A stretch of 64,000 nt of DNA from Beaufortia kweichowensis (lineage: Eukaryota > Chordata > Actinopteri > Cypriniformes > Gastromyzontidae), in NCBI GenBank assembly GCA_019155185.1, contig CM032816.1, forward strand, positions 8,720,510 through 8,784,509, read 5' to 3'. Position numbers and translations under genes: made by a program. This document shows, in pieces, positions 47,258 to 59,900 of this stretch (the first letter of the stretch is position 1; each line of letters begins with the position of its first letter). The notes under the pieces are model-generated. The model ran no database searches. It was given only the letters and a program-made list of their open reading frames with translations, and was not told the origin of the DNA.

Positions 47258-50200
47258 TTAGGTTAACGAATGATTAGCCAGCCTTTGATCTCTTTCTAGC
47301 TTTTCCTCCAGTGCCTGGTACAGCCCAGTCGCCTTCTCCTGGTGACTACAAAAACAACATGCAGGTTTACTGTTTGTGTAAACTTGAACAAATACTTAAA
47401 ACATTATTACTGTTTGTTGCCACGATGGACCTGATGAGAGATGCGTACCGACTGAGTCTCATTTTGAGGACGTGGATTCTGAACTGTGCATCGGCGCGAT
47501 AGGTAAGATAATCATCTTCATCCTCCTTGGTCATGGTGAGCTTGTTCTTCTGGTACCACAACTGCTTCTTCTGCAACTCCTCTGTCTCCTAAAAGAAACT
47601 GAGTTTGAGATCGCTACACCAAGAAAAAAAGAACTACCCTCATGTAATTCCAAATCTGTATGACTTCCATTCTTCTGCACAACACAAAAGATATTTTAAG
47701 GAATGTTGGTAACCAAACAACATTGACTTCTATTGTATGGACACAAAACCACTGAGACTTGATTTCTGAAAATATCATCTTTTGTCTTCTGCAGAAGAAA
47801 AATTTTAATTAAAGTTAAAGAGCATAATTTTTGACTGTCTATCGTGCCTTTTCCAGTCTTCTCTGAAGAAAATTGGCTTTGTTAACAAGCTGCTGTTTAA
47901 AGTCAACCAGACAGTCTTTTTTTAACTGAAGAGCAGTCTCAGGTGTGATGGGTCCTGAGGGTCCCAACCGGGTCAGGAAGGGAACTAACGGGTCCAGCTC
48001 CTTCTCTTTCTGTCGCTGGTGCTTTTCTTTAGCTATACGCTCCTGGGGAATGAAAAGGATAAAGATGTTGTAAAGGGCATTATACATCCACATAGTAAAA
48101 TTTGTCAGTTGATCAGTTTAAGTCATGATTTACCATCTCCTCCTGGTGTTGACGTGCTGTCTCATTTTTAGTGGTGTTGTAAATTGATATCTGAAGCTCT
48201 GTGTTTTTCACCACCTGTTCTCTCGCAGAAAGGATGGCTTTAATCTAAAACACACGTGTACGGTATCAAAGTCAACACATATGGCTAGACAAACATGTTT
48301 GCGAAGTGAATGTTTACCTCTTTCTCTGAATCTTTAATTCTAAGCATGACGTTTTCCTCATCTCTTATTAGTTCCACGAGCATTTCGTACAATTGTAAGG
48401 TCTTGTAGGGTTTTGCAGAAGGATCCACCTGCTGGCAATAATGAAACTAAAGTATGTGACAGCGATCTGAAGCAGAATTTTCAACTTGCATCACACAAAC
48501 CTGAAAGCCAGAAACCATGTCTGAAGTAAAAGCTTGAGCTTTTTCCGAGCCTGCTGCTTCTTTGGGTTTCACAAAATTTAACCAGGATGGGATTATCCTA
48601 TCCTCTTCTAGATGATAGGTCACCTGGATCTGGCCCTCCAATATCATAAAGATCCTTTTAGCCACTTCTTTACCGGCCGGCCTAGAATGATCTCTGTGAA
48701 ACCTTTCCTCCACTTTCTGTTTGAGAACAAACAAAGTTTCATCGATTCAGGTTAAACGGTTTAGTGGTTTAAAGGGTAAAGAATGTTTGGTTACCTGTAA
48801 AAGCCGCTGTTCAAGAACTCCTCCGGATTGAGACACTTTGACGCTTTTTTCATAAACAACATGTCGATAATAGAAGAAGTCTGGACGATCTTCAAAGGTT
48901 TCTGTCATTTCTAAAGGCTTCTCGATTCTTCTGGCCAGGCCGTCGGTGCGAGTATGACTGTAAAAGTCCATTTGACGCTCTGTCTCGGGGCTTAAAGTGA
49001 TGTACCTGTGGTCTTAATAATGTGAAAGTTCATGTAACACAAATTTAATTGCTTTATTAGAAATGACTTGTATTATTAATGATTCACATTTGTACATTTT
49101 CTAAAAATTGGATCATTAACTTTAAATATTAGCAAGTTCAGATTTCAACACTAATGAAATGTGCATGTATGTTTTAATGTGTGATTACATTTAAGACCAT
49201 CGTTTCTTCCAGGCCTAAAATGTTCATTTGTCACTTCGGTGGCTGTCTGCAGTTCTCTCTCCTCAAGACAATCACTTCGATGTTTAAACCACTCCTTAAC
49301 ACTGTCAGATTGGGTGCCTTTAAAAAGCCAAACAGTAAATCAACATGCACTGAGAAAAATTTAATTATGATCCAATGTAATGCCCCAAAAACGATATTCT
49401 TACAATCAAGGTCTGTGTAAGTGGTAAGTCTGGTCACCATGCCATCCTTCAGAAAGTAAGGTGCAAACTTTTCCAGCTTGGCTTTTCTGTACTGGATAGC
49501 CTTCATGCTCCCTGGATAACGCATTTCCAGATCTGTGATATCATTACAGAGAATTCATTACAAAAACATTTATTAGGAAATGGTTAAAAAGCTATGAAAA
49601 TCTATATTTGAGGAGAACTTCACCTTGTGGTGAAATGTCTATTTTAGCCACCCAGGATGGAGGCATCTCAAATACTTTCTTCTCTTTGATTTCATCCTTT
49701 ACAGGGAGAAAAACAGGTAGAGCAACAATCTTGATGATAAATATTCATGTCATTCCAAACCTGTATGACTTTCTTTCTCCTGCAGAACACAAAAGAAGAT
49801 ATTTTGAAGAATGTTGGTAACCAAACAACATTAACCCCCATTGACTTTCATTGTTTGGACACAAAACCTTTTCCTAAAATATATATGAAAATATATAAAA
49901 AGATTGTCATACAGATTTGGAATGACATTACCAAAAATCTAAATATCATGTATGGTCACAGAATTACATGATTTGTCGCTTGTCACTATTGCATATGGTT
50001 GTGTTACTTTGTGACCATTAACTAGAATTAAAGTAGAAAAATGGTTGTGTACTTTGTCGTCATCTTCTGTCTCCTTTGGGTCAGTAATGACGGATAGTGA
50101 TTGGCTGGAGGGCCAAATAACATATACTCCCACTTTGACAGATCACCCAAGTCAAAGGTCATCTCCTAAAGACACAAACAAATTATGTGAACTACTCGGT

Positions 50201-51565
50201 GCTTGTAATTTTAATCTTAACAAAATAGATGAAATACTGACCGCACAACCAAAACGGCAATCCTGCATGTTGACCCAGTAGTTTTGATGGTTCCAAATGC
50301 TCTCTATGCCCAAGAAGTTTTCATTGGCGGTGGAGTAGCTCTTTCCAGTCAGCGGGTCAATGAAGAAGTTCTCAGAGACCTCCCGGTTCCCTGAGAGCAC
50401 TAGAACCCAGCTGTAAACCCTCAAACCTAGAAGAAAGTCTGGTGGTGGACGTTCTTGCTCCTGTTAACGAGGAAACAAATATGAATCATTTGAATTTTGA
50501 GTAATTTGATACTGAAATATGTCTAAGAAATGTCAGTTTTCTACCTTCTGAAGTTTTTCTGTTTCTTTCTGTTTCTTAAGTGCGCGGCTTTAGCCTCTTC
50601 ATGACGTTTCTCCTCCTGATGCTTCTCGAAGACGCTGTGCAGATCACGTGATGGTTTAACAGAGTACTTCTTGGTTTCCTGCTTCTGTTGTTCTTCATTA
50701 GTCTGAGCAGATCACACAAAATAAATTTAGCAGGTAGTGCAAACTGGATATAAATAAAACCATACAAAGAAATGTCTAATACGATGATGTGTCTTTGTGC
50801 TTACTTGGATTAGAGGCTGCAGTTGAGGACATTCTTGGCGTGACTGATCAAGAAGACACATTTCTTTGCTGGCGTACCCGCTGACGCAGTAAGCATTGTA
50901 TCCTGCGCCCAACAGGAGACTACACAACAGGCAGGAGAAATCAAAACATGTGCCCCTCTGCGTCTGCAGAACCCAGGTGGGTGATGACAGCTGCTTGGGC
51001 TTTGGAATTAAATAAATGTTTTTATAAGTTTTATCGATGTAAACAATCGATATGATGAAGTTAAGATCTCACTATTTCATATGGCGGGTCCAGTAACTCC
51101 AAAGACAGGTAGTCGGATACAAAACTGGCACATCCCTCCCAACTGTAGAGCTCAGAATAAGGCAGCAAAGTGCTCCGCAAGGTGGTGCTGACAAATTTCT
51201 GTTGATACAATGGAGTACATGTGACCCTGTCATATAATCTATAATTTAATGCTAAGCACGTGTCAAGACATGATGTCATGACTTACTGATAACATTTTTA
51301 TAGTGTGTATGTCTGGGAAAGATTTTTGTTTTCAACGTACCTGAACTCCACACTCATTGACGGGACGCAGCAGAAGTGGTTTGCGATCGGGGTACAGAAG
51401 GGTGTACTGCTGGCGAAAGTTTTCAGCCATTGCAAGCATGAGTTTCTCCTGTGGTGAGTTTTCGTTGTATGAAAACAGATCCACTGGAGGTCTTGGCTTT
51501 GCACTGAAACAAAAATAAAGATCATTGGGTTTAACATATATGTATCTTGTATCTATGCACTAATG

Positions 51566-51632
<67 letters not shown>

Positions 51633-51961
51633 ATATGTATAGGTGTTACAATAAAAAGTTGAAATCTATGATCTGATGTACCACTGTATTTTTGGCTAAT
51701 GATTATGGTCATTATAAACATCATGCATGTGGGAGTAGCACTTCTGATGAAATGCTTTAACATGAAGGCTTATGCACACAAAAGTGTACACCATGTCAAT
51801 GAACTTTAGTAACCTTACATGTGTGTATTAGGGGTTATTTGTGTGTAAGTGCTCTCCAGTGACCGAAGACCTCCAACATCTTCATCATGAACTCTTTTAT
51901 TATTATCCTCTTCTTCATCATCTGTCAGAATAATTTCCTCTACCTCTGGTAAAACGTCCAT
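47258..51961 (-). CDS. drc7: Dynein regulatory complex subunit 7 (two frame breaks)
   Basis: Subunit of the axonemal nexin-dynein regulatory complex (CCDC135, fly lobo), needed for motile cilia and sperm flagella. Exons in order: 51961-51819, 51503-51341, 51198-51073, 50999-50805, 50702-50545, 50460-50242, 50165-50053, 49696-49624, 49532-49404, 49317-49189, 49012-48795, 48716-48501, 48428-48318, 48244-48134, 48042-47848, 47588-47449, 47345-47258; about 842 aa (human 874). A transglutaminase-like core lies in exons 3-4 ('QRGTCFDFSCLLCSLLLGAG'), 'FLGIESIWNHQNYWVNMQDC' in exon 6, and coiled coil from exon 12 onward. Exon 5 (near 50585) and exon 7 (near 50110) each lack one base relative to the conserved frame. 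Exon 15 must use a GC donor (AAG|GCACGA); read through, it meets TAG after two codons. A noncoding 5' exon probably ends at 52162. Convergent with ckap5. No decay is visible beyond these points, so sequence error is a fair alternative. Confidence 0.9.
47626..47812. repeat. Palindromic cyprinid MITE copy 4
   Basis: Contains 'CCAAATCTGTATGACTTCC', 'GGAATGTTGGTAACCAAACA' and the mirrored 'AATATCATCTTTTGTCTTCT'. It lies in a drc7 intron (between exons 15 and 16). Confidence 0.75.
49735..49935. repeat. Palindromic cyprinid MITE copy 5
   Basis: 'CATGTCATTCCAAACCTGTA' at the left mirrors 'CATACAGATTTGGAATGACA' at the right; the inner part has 'AGAATGTTGGTAACCAAACA'. It is the best-preserved copy in the window, in a drc7 intron (between exons 7 and 8). 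Confidence 0.8.
51566..51632. repeat. (CTAT)n microsatellite
   Basis: About sixteen uninterrupted ATCT units in a drc7 intron (between exons 1 and 2). It is simple sequence and likely polymorphic in length. Confidence 0.95.
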
Positions 51962-52161
51962 CTAAAAACAATCATGAACATTTTAAGCGTAAAAGTTACA
52001 AGAGAAGTTCGTATAGACTATGAAATTTATGCAAAACAAGTGACAAGGGTATAAATGCTCAGTCTTGTTTTCTGAAAACCACCATTTAAACCATGTTTTT
52101 GCATTTGTACTGCATTTATATTTTAAAATCAAATAAGCCAGTTATAGATTTTAAAACTTAC

Positions 52162-52290
52162 GTTTTATTAAAGCAAATTTCTTCCCCGTTTGCCTTGATT
52201 TTCCAAGCCAAAATAAAGTACCGTTGACCGCAGCGTGCAACCTGTTTATAGCGCGAGAGCTGGTTACCATAACAACAGCCGTGCGCGCTG
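52162..52290 (-). promoter_or_regulatory. drc7: drc7 5' exon and promoter with RFX X-box
   Basis: On the minus strand a donor GTAAGT begins at 52161 and pairs with the acceptor directly before the drc7 start codon, so 52162 is the likely end of a noncoding first exon. Just upstream, GTTACCATAACAAC at 52263-52276 matches the RFX X-box (GTTRCCATGGYAAC) at 12 of 14 positions. X-boxes are the usual promoter element of ciliary genes, which fits an axonemal subunit. Confidence 0.6.
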
Positions 52291-52898
52291 ACGTAGTACG
52301 TGGACTTTCTTGACACGAAACTTTCTAAAATATTAATATAAATAAAATGATTAATTAATTAATGAAAACATTACAAACTATTTAAATTGCGTCATCTTAT
52401 TAATTAAGGAAAGAATAATCAACATTTTTAACTCCGCAATAATAACATCATTTGGCGCTGATAGCATCATCTAATCTCATCAAGTCATGTTTACATGGAA
52501 ATAATTAATCTTCCTTAACAAAGTACTTAATATGTTAATGAATTACAACTGTTGAAGAAATCAGTATTGAGTTTCTGTCTGTCGGAGTCTAAATTAGCCT
52601 TAGTTTAACCATGATATTTGAGCAAAACCGTGGTTATACAAATTTTACATTAATAAAACCACATAATGTTCCTAAAGTTAGTCTCTTTACGCGTGTTTAT
52701 ACCTGTAATTTATTGTCGGCTATGTCACTGAATATAATATAATCACAGCAGGGGCAGACAACATGAAGAATGACCTCATATAATAAACATTGACCGCCCC
52801 CTCGCGATGTCTCATTGGACAAACGCATTTAGGATCAGCAGTACTGAACGATACTGAAGAGTCAGAGGCACAGACACGATACACAGACCATAGACACC
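52291..52898. other. Spacer between drc7 and lcat; lcat promoter side
   Basis: Divergent spacer between two head-to-head genes. Its drc7-proximal two thirds are AT-rich without motifs that I can support. Near lcat there is an inverted CCAAT box (ATTGG, 52814-52818) 80 bp before the start codon and a CCGCCCCCTCGCG stretch just upstream. No clear TATA box. Confidence 0.45.
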
Positions 52899-55361
52899 AT
52901 GGATTATTCCCGGTGTTTCAGATCCACTGTATTTCTTCTCATTATACTTCACCAGACCTCTGGATTCTGGTTATTTAACGTTATCTTCCCACCTACAGCC
53001 AAACCTCGAGTAATAACTAACAGCACTCCACCTCTTATTATTGGTAAGCAATCTTTCATTCATAGTCAGGGTATTAAAGTTAAATGAAGTGTTTTTCTAT
53101 AATAAAAATTAATTGTTATTAATTTTGGCTTATTAATATGATGGTGAATTAATAATGTTGATGAGATAGCAGATATCATCAAATTTACATAAACTATTAG
53201 ACCAGTTGAAACCTAATATATAGGTTTTTAAAAGAATAATCCATATTTTGTGCACAGTATGTTGCAAAGTATAAGTGTGATAACAAAATATGTACCTGAT
53301 AACAAAAACCCAAATTTTGCATTTTTGAACCCAGTACCTGGAAACTTGGGCAATCGCCTGGAGGCCAAAATAGACAAGCCCACACTGGTGCACTGGATGT
53401 GTTACAAGAAAACTGAGCACTGGTTCCCGCTCTGGATTGACTTAAACATGTTCGTGCCCATTGGAATTGACTGCTGGATTGATAACATAAGGTAAAACCT
53501 TCCCTTCTTTTTTTTTCTATCGTATCAAATACAGTGACAGTCCTGTTTTGGTACTTGGAATGTTGCTCAATATTCTTAAACCACTTGTTTTGTCCGATGT
53601 GTAAGCAAATTCACAGAGCTACCCTTTTCAGAAAATTAACCTCTGATTTATTGACCGGCGTTTCCAAATCAGCCTCAGCTGAGCTTGCATAGGGTTTTTT
53701 GTGGCTGCCCCTCTATTTCAGGTCATTGACCTTTTGTCTGTTGTATTTGGAGAGTTCTCAAACTCTGATGTCATAGTGCTTGATCTAAGATATTTCTTCT
53801 GTCCCTTAGAAAGCAACAGTGAATTATTTCTCATACATTTATTTAAAATTGTGTAGTAAGCATTTAATTTTTATAATTTATGAAATATTTGTACAAAACC
53901 ACTTCTGAAACCTTGAAAATAATACATTACAAGTTTTTAAAATGTATTTCTTACAATGCAATTGATATAATTGTTACATTCTCTTGGTTTATAGAATTGT
54001 ATACAACAGGACAACTCGCAAGACCTCTAATGCACCAGGTGTGGAGGTCAGGGTACCTGGATTCGGACAAACCCTCCCGATAGAGTTTCTTGACTTAAAC
54101 AAGTTAACAGGTGTGAATAACATCTTTGCTCAGTAATAAAATGTTCTTTCTCTATACTTCATGATATATGTATTTTCATGTTGATGTGAATCTTTTCTAG
54201 GTTACCTTCATACCATGGTTCAGCATTTGGTTAGCATTGGATATGTGCGAAACGCGACTGTCCGTGGCGCTCCGTATGATTGGAGAATCGCTCCAAGTAA
54301 GTTCATTCAAACTCTCATTTTAACAGACAGACATTTCATTTTGCCATACAAATCAAGTTACGTCAGTCTTAGCAACTGCATAGCAACACCCTGACAACAG
54401 TCCAGCATTATCACATTGAGTTTAGGACAAAATCTCTGTTTCACTAACAAACTTTATGCCTGTATGCCTTTATCCTCATAGATGAACAGGCAGAGTATTT
54501 TTCACGTTTGAAAAATTTGGTGGAGGAGATGCATGACGAGTACAAACAACCGGTTTATCTTCTGGGTCACAGCATGGGCAACAACTACATCTTGTACTTT
54601 CTCAACCAGCAGACCCAGGACTGGAAGGATCACTACATAAAGGGCTTCATCTCTCTTGGAGCACCTTGGGGTGGCGCTGTCAAGCCTCTCAGAGTCTTAG
54701 CATCAGGTAGATGTACACCATCAGTACATGCATAACACATAAGCAAATAAAGAAACAAATTAATGAGTTAAATTGTGAAGAGACATTATTTATTTTTTGC
54801 ATTTTAGGTGAAAACGATGGTATTCCCTTCGTGTCCAACATCAAGATCCGTGAAGAACAGCGGATGACAACCACAAATCCCTGGATGATCCCTTCTGAAG
54901 AAGCTTGGCCCAAAGATCATGCCTTCGTCTCCACTCCTTTTTTCAACTACACCAACCAGGACTACCAACGTTTCTTTAAAGATATCAACTTTGAGGATGG
55001 CTGGTACATGTGGGAGGATACTAAAAACCTCACGGCCGGTCTGCCCACACCCGGAGTCGAGGTCTACTGCTTCTACGGTGTCGGACTCCCTACACCTGTG
55101 ACATACGTGTACGATGAACAGTTTCCAAATGCAGATCCTGTAGATATTATTTATGATGATGGAGATGACACCGTCGGCAGCCGCAGCATGAGTCTTTGTA
55201 AGCGATGGATAGGAAAACAGGAACAGGCTGTGCATGTGACAGAGTTCAGAGGAATAGCTCATTTGGACATGATATTTAATCACAAGGTCCTCACAGTAAT
55301 CCAGAGAATTCTGGAAGGAAAGTTTCCAGCGGATGGGAACATCAGTATTGAGCCATATTAA
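52899..55361 (+). CDS. lcat: Lecithin-cholesterol acyltransferase
   Basis: Secreted plasma enzyme that moves a fatty acid from phosphatidylcholine to cholesterol on HDL. Exons: 52899-53043, 53335-53491, 53995-54110, 54201-54296, 54482-54706, 54808-55361; 430 aa (human 440). A hydrophobic signal peptide ends near residue 22, followed by 'FWLFNVIFPP', diagnostic of LCAT rather than PLA2G15. The lid loop 'CYKKTEHWFPLWIDLNMF' to 'DCWIDN' keeps the disulfide cysteines. The nucleophile is Ser202 in GHSMG; the acid lies in 'YDDGDDTV' (about 366-367); the base is His398 in 'GIAHLDM'. 'ITTTSPWM'-like 'MTTTNPWMIPSEEAWPKDH' also marks LCAT. The two free cysteines of human LCAT (31 and 184 of the mature protein) are Asn here. 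It lies 1.6 kb upstream of pla2g15 on the same strand, with the same intron phases. Confidence 0.95.
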
Positions 55362-55737
55362 AACTGCACCTTGTAGATGTCTCTGAATTTGTATAGAGCA
55401 ATGCAGATGTGTACTTACATGGTATAAATGTACAAAAGTATGTCATAAACACCAATATCAATAGTTCGTGATAGAATTGTTTTGGTTTATATTAATGTTC
55501 ATTTATTTCTTTGTTATAGTTTTGTATTATACAGAATTTATCAAATGTATTTATTCTGTACATTGACAAATTATAGATACAAGAGCTCTTAAAGTGTACT
55601 AGCATGATGTTTTGTATATGTATAACTTATCATGACTTGTCTATACAGTAATATACTAATCACACTTCCAATGTAAACAGGAAAAATTATGTAGTTAACA
55701 ATATTATGAAATCATTGATTTAGTAAAGATGATGACA

Positions 55738-55743
55738 ATAAAA
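55738..55743 (+). terminator. lcat: Poly(A) signal of lcat
   Basis: AATAAA 377 bp after the lcat stop codon. Another AATAAA follows near 55796. Confidence 0.6.
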
Positions 55744-55799
55744 AGGTTTATCCATTACAGACTTTTCCGTAATCCATCCTTGCTATCTTGTACAGAATA

Positions 55800-56740
55800 A
55801 ACTGTTTTGATTTCTGTAACCTTTGAACCTTTGGTTTAAGAGTTCAAAGTGTGCACAATAGCTACATGTGCTTTTTGCAAAAACATTAAAATACATTACA
55901 CTGCCTGTGCACACAGAAACCTTTAACAAAAAAATCTTCCTTGCTTTGCTGTTTTAAAAAGAGTAATTGATTATTTCTTTTTAAATATAGAGATTTTGTC
56001 AGTAAATCTTTAAATGAGTAACCCTGATGGCAGTCACTTTTTATCTCTTTTTCCCCTCAAACCTTTTTGATCTTTGAACATCATTCTCACGTTGAGTGAA
56101 ACAGAGCAATATGAAGCGTGTGCAGTCTATCATGATCTGAAATCTTTAATACCAAGCAAAAACAAGCAAAAACATGATTACTACAGGTTGTAACAAATTA
56201 CATTTGCAGGTTGTAAACGTACTATTTACACTAAAATGGCGAAGGTCTGCACAATAATTAATTATTAATCGTATTTTAATCTTTTTAATCTTTTTTAATT
56301 GATTGATATTAATCTTAAAAATAATTTTCATATAAGGGGTTAAATACTTGAGGGTCTAAATACTTATTAGTTTTTTATGCAAATATAAACTATGTGTCTA
56401 CGTTTACATTCGTTTAAAACAAACAAAAATATTAAAGACATTTTTAATACATGAGATGGGGGAATTCATAGAGTAAGCAGAACAAAAATCTAGGGTGACT
56501 AAAATGGCAGAAAAATAATATTTTTAATTTACAATTTGTTATGTTATTTTGGTCAGTATATAATTCCCATAACTGCATTTGTCATAAATTATAAAATTTA
56601 TTAATTACATGAAATTAATAAATGTCATCATTTCTATGAGTTTATTAGTATTTGATTTGTTTACATTATTGAAATATTAATAATAAAGATTGGATAAGTC
56701 TGAACGTTTGCCAGTCACTTATTTTAACGTTATCGAACAG
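55800..56740. other. Spacer between lcat and pla2g15
   Basis: Very AT-rich DNA without a recognised gene or repeat family. The only longer frame (61 codons, minus, near 56146-56331) is Lys/Ile-rich and looks like chance. Confidence 0.6.
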
Positions 56741-56744
56741 AATC

Positions 56745-56983
56745 TCACAGCCCCGCCCACCACCTCACGGCCCCGCCCACTAACTCGATGACTTCTGCCA
56801 TTGTTTAAAGAGTCTAGCCGCTTTAAAAACACCTATAACTTGATCGCCACAGTGTCCGTGTTCATCGCGCTGTCACTGTAGTTTAGACACTTCTCAGGTC
56901 ACTCCTAAACATCACGATGGACAGATAGAAACGAAATCATCACTGATCCTGTAAGATAGCAGAGGTTTGAGCCATTGAAAGAC
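56745..56983 (+). promoter_or_regulatory. pla2g15: pla2g15 promoter with paired GC boxes
   Basis: Two GC boxes CCCCGCCCAC lie at about 56752 and 56772 inside a short direct repeat ('CACGGCCCCGCCCAC' and similar), some 210 bp before the start codon. No TATA box is evident. SP-family control is typical of housekeeping lysosomal enzymes. Confidence 0.55.
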
Positions 56984-59900
56984 ATGCTTTCCTGTCATCG
57001 CTTGATTCTCGTCTCGATCCAGCTGTTGTACTTGCTGTCATTTACCGACAGCAGAAGTTTAAAGAAATGCTCGCAGGGGAAAACGTGCTCGGATCGACCG
57101 CCTGTGGTTCTCAGTAAGTCTTGTTTTTAGTGCAGAAGATCCTCTGTGTTGTAATTTCCTCGTGTTGCTCTGTTCCTTACACAAGACACAGTTGTTTACT
57201 TGTTTCTCATGATGTGCTGTTTTCGTTACAGGCTGTTCTGTAGTCTGATAAACCAGATGTTTATACACTTTATTATTATATTATATCGCATCATATCATA
57301 AAAAAGGACGTATAACCAGATCTGATCTGTTTTGATCAGTCATAATGGTCACTTAACAAAATAATAAAATATTTGATGCATGTCATTAACAGACAGCCGT
57401 AAACATCACACGAAAAAAATCGAAACTCTATGAAAATGCGTGTAAATAAACATATTAAATGGCTAAACAACATCCGAAAACAGCCGAGTTGTTTTGTTTT
57501 CAGCCATAGTCGTGTCTGTTTTTTTCATTGGCGGATTATCATATGACGCGGTCATATGACATGATAAAAATGTGCCTATTATTTTTGTGACTGTTTACGC
57601 AACCGGCGTAATTGAGACCGCAACGTGACTTCGTAAACTACACAATGATGAATTGCAAAATTCGTAACTACCTCAAAAAGATTTTATTTTGACCACCTGC
57701 TGTGTCAGAAACTAAACAACCTTGCGGTAAAAAAAAAAATATACATTTTAATGGATCCAAATACAAATACTAGCCATTACAAAACATCTTTATCTAATGT
57801 CTTTTGCTCCTTATTCCGGTTGAATTTAATGTGGATTTAGTGTTTTATTGGTTTATTTCCCACCACACAAACCTAACACATTACCAGTAGAGACCCACAT
57901 ATAGCATCTATTAAAACTAATACAACCTAATACAATCCTATTTTAACCATTTAATCTATTAGAAATTCTGTGATGGTTTTTATTGTTTTAACAGCATCAT
58001 TTTACAGCATTACATATGACACATACTTGATAGCACTTCAAATAATGCTACAATACTACCATGGTACACAAATATAAAAAGCGTAGTATGTGTAATGCAT
58101 GTCCAATAAACTGTAATATAGTAATCTTTTCATTGGCTATACTTGACAGCATAATCCAGCAATTCATAGATGCCTTAAATTGCATTAACAGAAAAGAAGT
58201 GTATGGCAGTATCTTAAGTACACTTTTTAGTGTTTGACAAGCCAATATTTGCACGTTAGTTGATAATAGGAAATAGGCAGGTTTTGCTATTACATCCCAA
58301 TTTTCGGTTTCAAATGTGGTTTTAAAATATGTTGAGGTTTTGATGGTAAATAATTCTGTCAGCTGCTGATAAAAACCAAAAGGAAGTTACATTTAAGAGT
58401 ATTGAGGATCTGAAATTGCTCAAACCAGAAGAAACTGGCTGTGATGATTAAGATGTTTAATCATTAGGTGTTAAGTAGATAATCTCTTTGGAGAGGTGAT
58501 AGTATCAGAACTTCTTAATCAACGTTTCTTTAATCATATCTGTAGACGTTTGCCAAGGAGATCTTAAGTGAAGTGATGTGTATTGAGCTTCCTGTTACAA
58601 CTGATTGACAGCTGACAATTAGATTAATTATTAATTTTTCTTATTTATGATTTAAGTTTGAATCATACAAGTTAAAACCGTTTTCAAAGTGCTGTCGTTT
58701 GATTATAGCATTAATTATTCTTTTCTCTGTAGTTCCAGGAGACCTTGGGAATCAGCTAGAAGCAAAACTTGACAAGCCCAGTGTAGTGCACTATATCTGC
58801 TACAAGAAGACCGATGACTACTTCACATTATGGCTCAATCTGGAGCTGCTGGTGCCGGTAGCCATTGACTGCTGGATTGATAACATGAGGTAAAGCTGAT
58901 GGTGGTGGATCATGTGATGTGACTTTCATGTGTTTGGCCTTCAGATAGCTTTAGATTGTGAAATGTTTTTTTTATACCATTTGAAATATCAAACACAAAT
59001 TTAAGACAAAATGTGTGCTTTTTTTAGTTGGTTTAATGTTTCTTTATAGGTCTTAGTTAAAAACATTTTTGCCCAGGAATTTTAAAAGATTGGACACACA
59101 CCAACCTTTTGTGACAACATGCCCCAATAGTTTTCACAATGTCACAATCCTTTAATTTCATTTTTTCAAAGAATTAAAAAAGCAAAAAACATTAACCCAA
59201 TAAAAACTTAAATTGAAAGATGATGTTAATATATGCCTTTACATGTATAAACAATCCTCTTATATACAAACATAAACCAAAAAAAGCATATTTTGTGTGT
59301 ACCAGGTTACTGTACAACCGGACGACTCATCTCACAGAAACTCCTGAAGGAGTGGACGTCAGGGTGCCTGGATTTGGCAAGACATTTAGTTTAGAATATC
59401 TGGATCCCAGTAAACGAAGTGTGGGTGAGTGTGAAAAGTGTTTCGTTTATTATATAAATATGCTACTTGTGATTTTCATGATTTGACGAATGCCCTGTTT
59501 TTTCAGGTATGTATTTCTTCACTATAGTTCAGTCACTGGTTGAGTGGGGTTATACAAGGGATGATGATGTACGCGGAGCCCCATATGACTGGCGTAAAGC
59601 CCCAAGTAAGTGCAGTGAATGTTTTGCAGATGACATCTAATGTCTCAATATTTCGTTTTTTTACATTTCTCCTCTGGTCTGTATTTTTAGACGAGAACAA
59701 GGAGTACTTCTTGCGACTCCAGCTGATGATCGAGGAGATGGCTGAAAAGGCTGGAGGTCCTGTGGTCCTGATTGCACACAGTATGGGGAACATGTATACT
59801 CTGTATTTCCTTAATCATCAACCGCAGGCTTGGAAGGACCGCTACATTAAGGCTTTTGTGTCTCTCGGCCCTCCGTGGGCCGGAGTGGCCAAAACTCTTA

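Noticed and set aside
54804..55283. 159-codon minus-strand frame
   Set aside because: Antisense shadow of lcat exon 6, where codon bias keeps the reverse frame open; the same applies to the 167-codon frame at 59949-60452 over pla2g15 exon 6.
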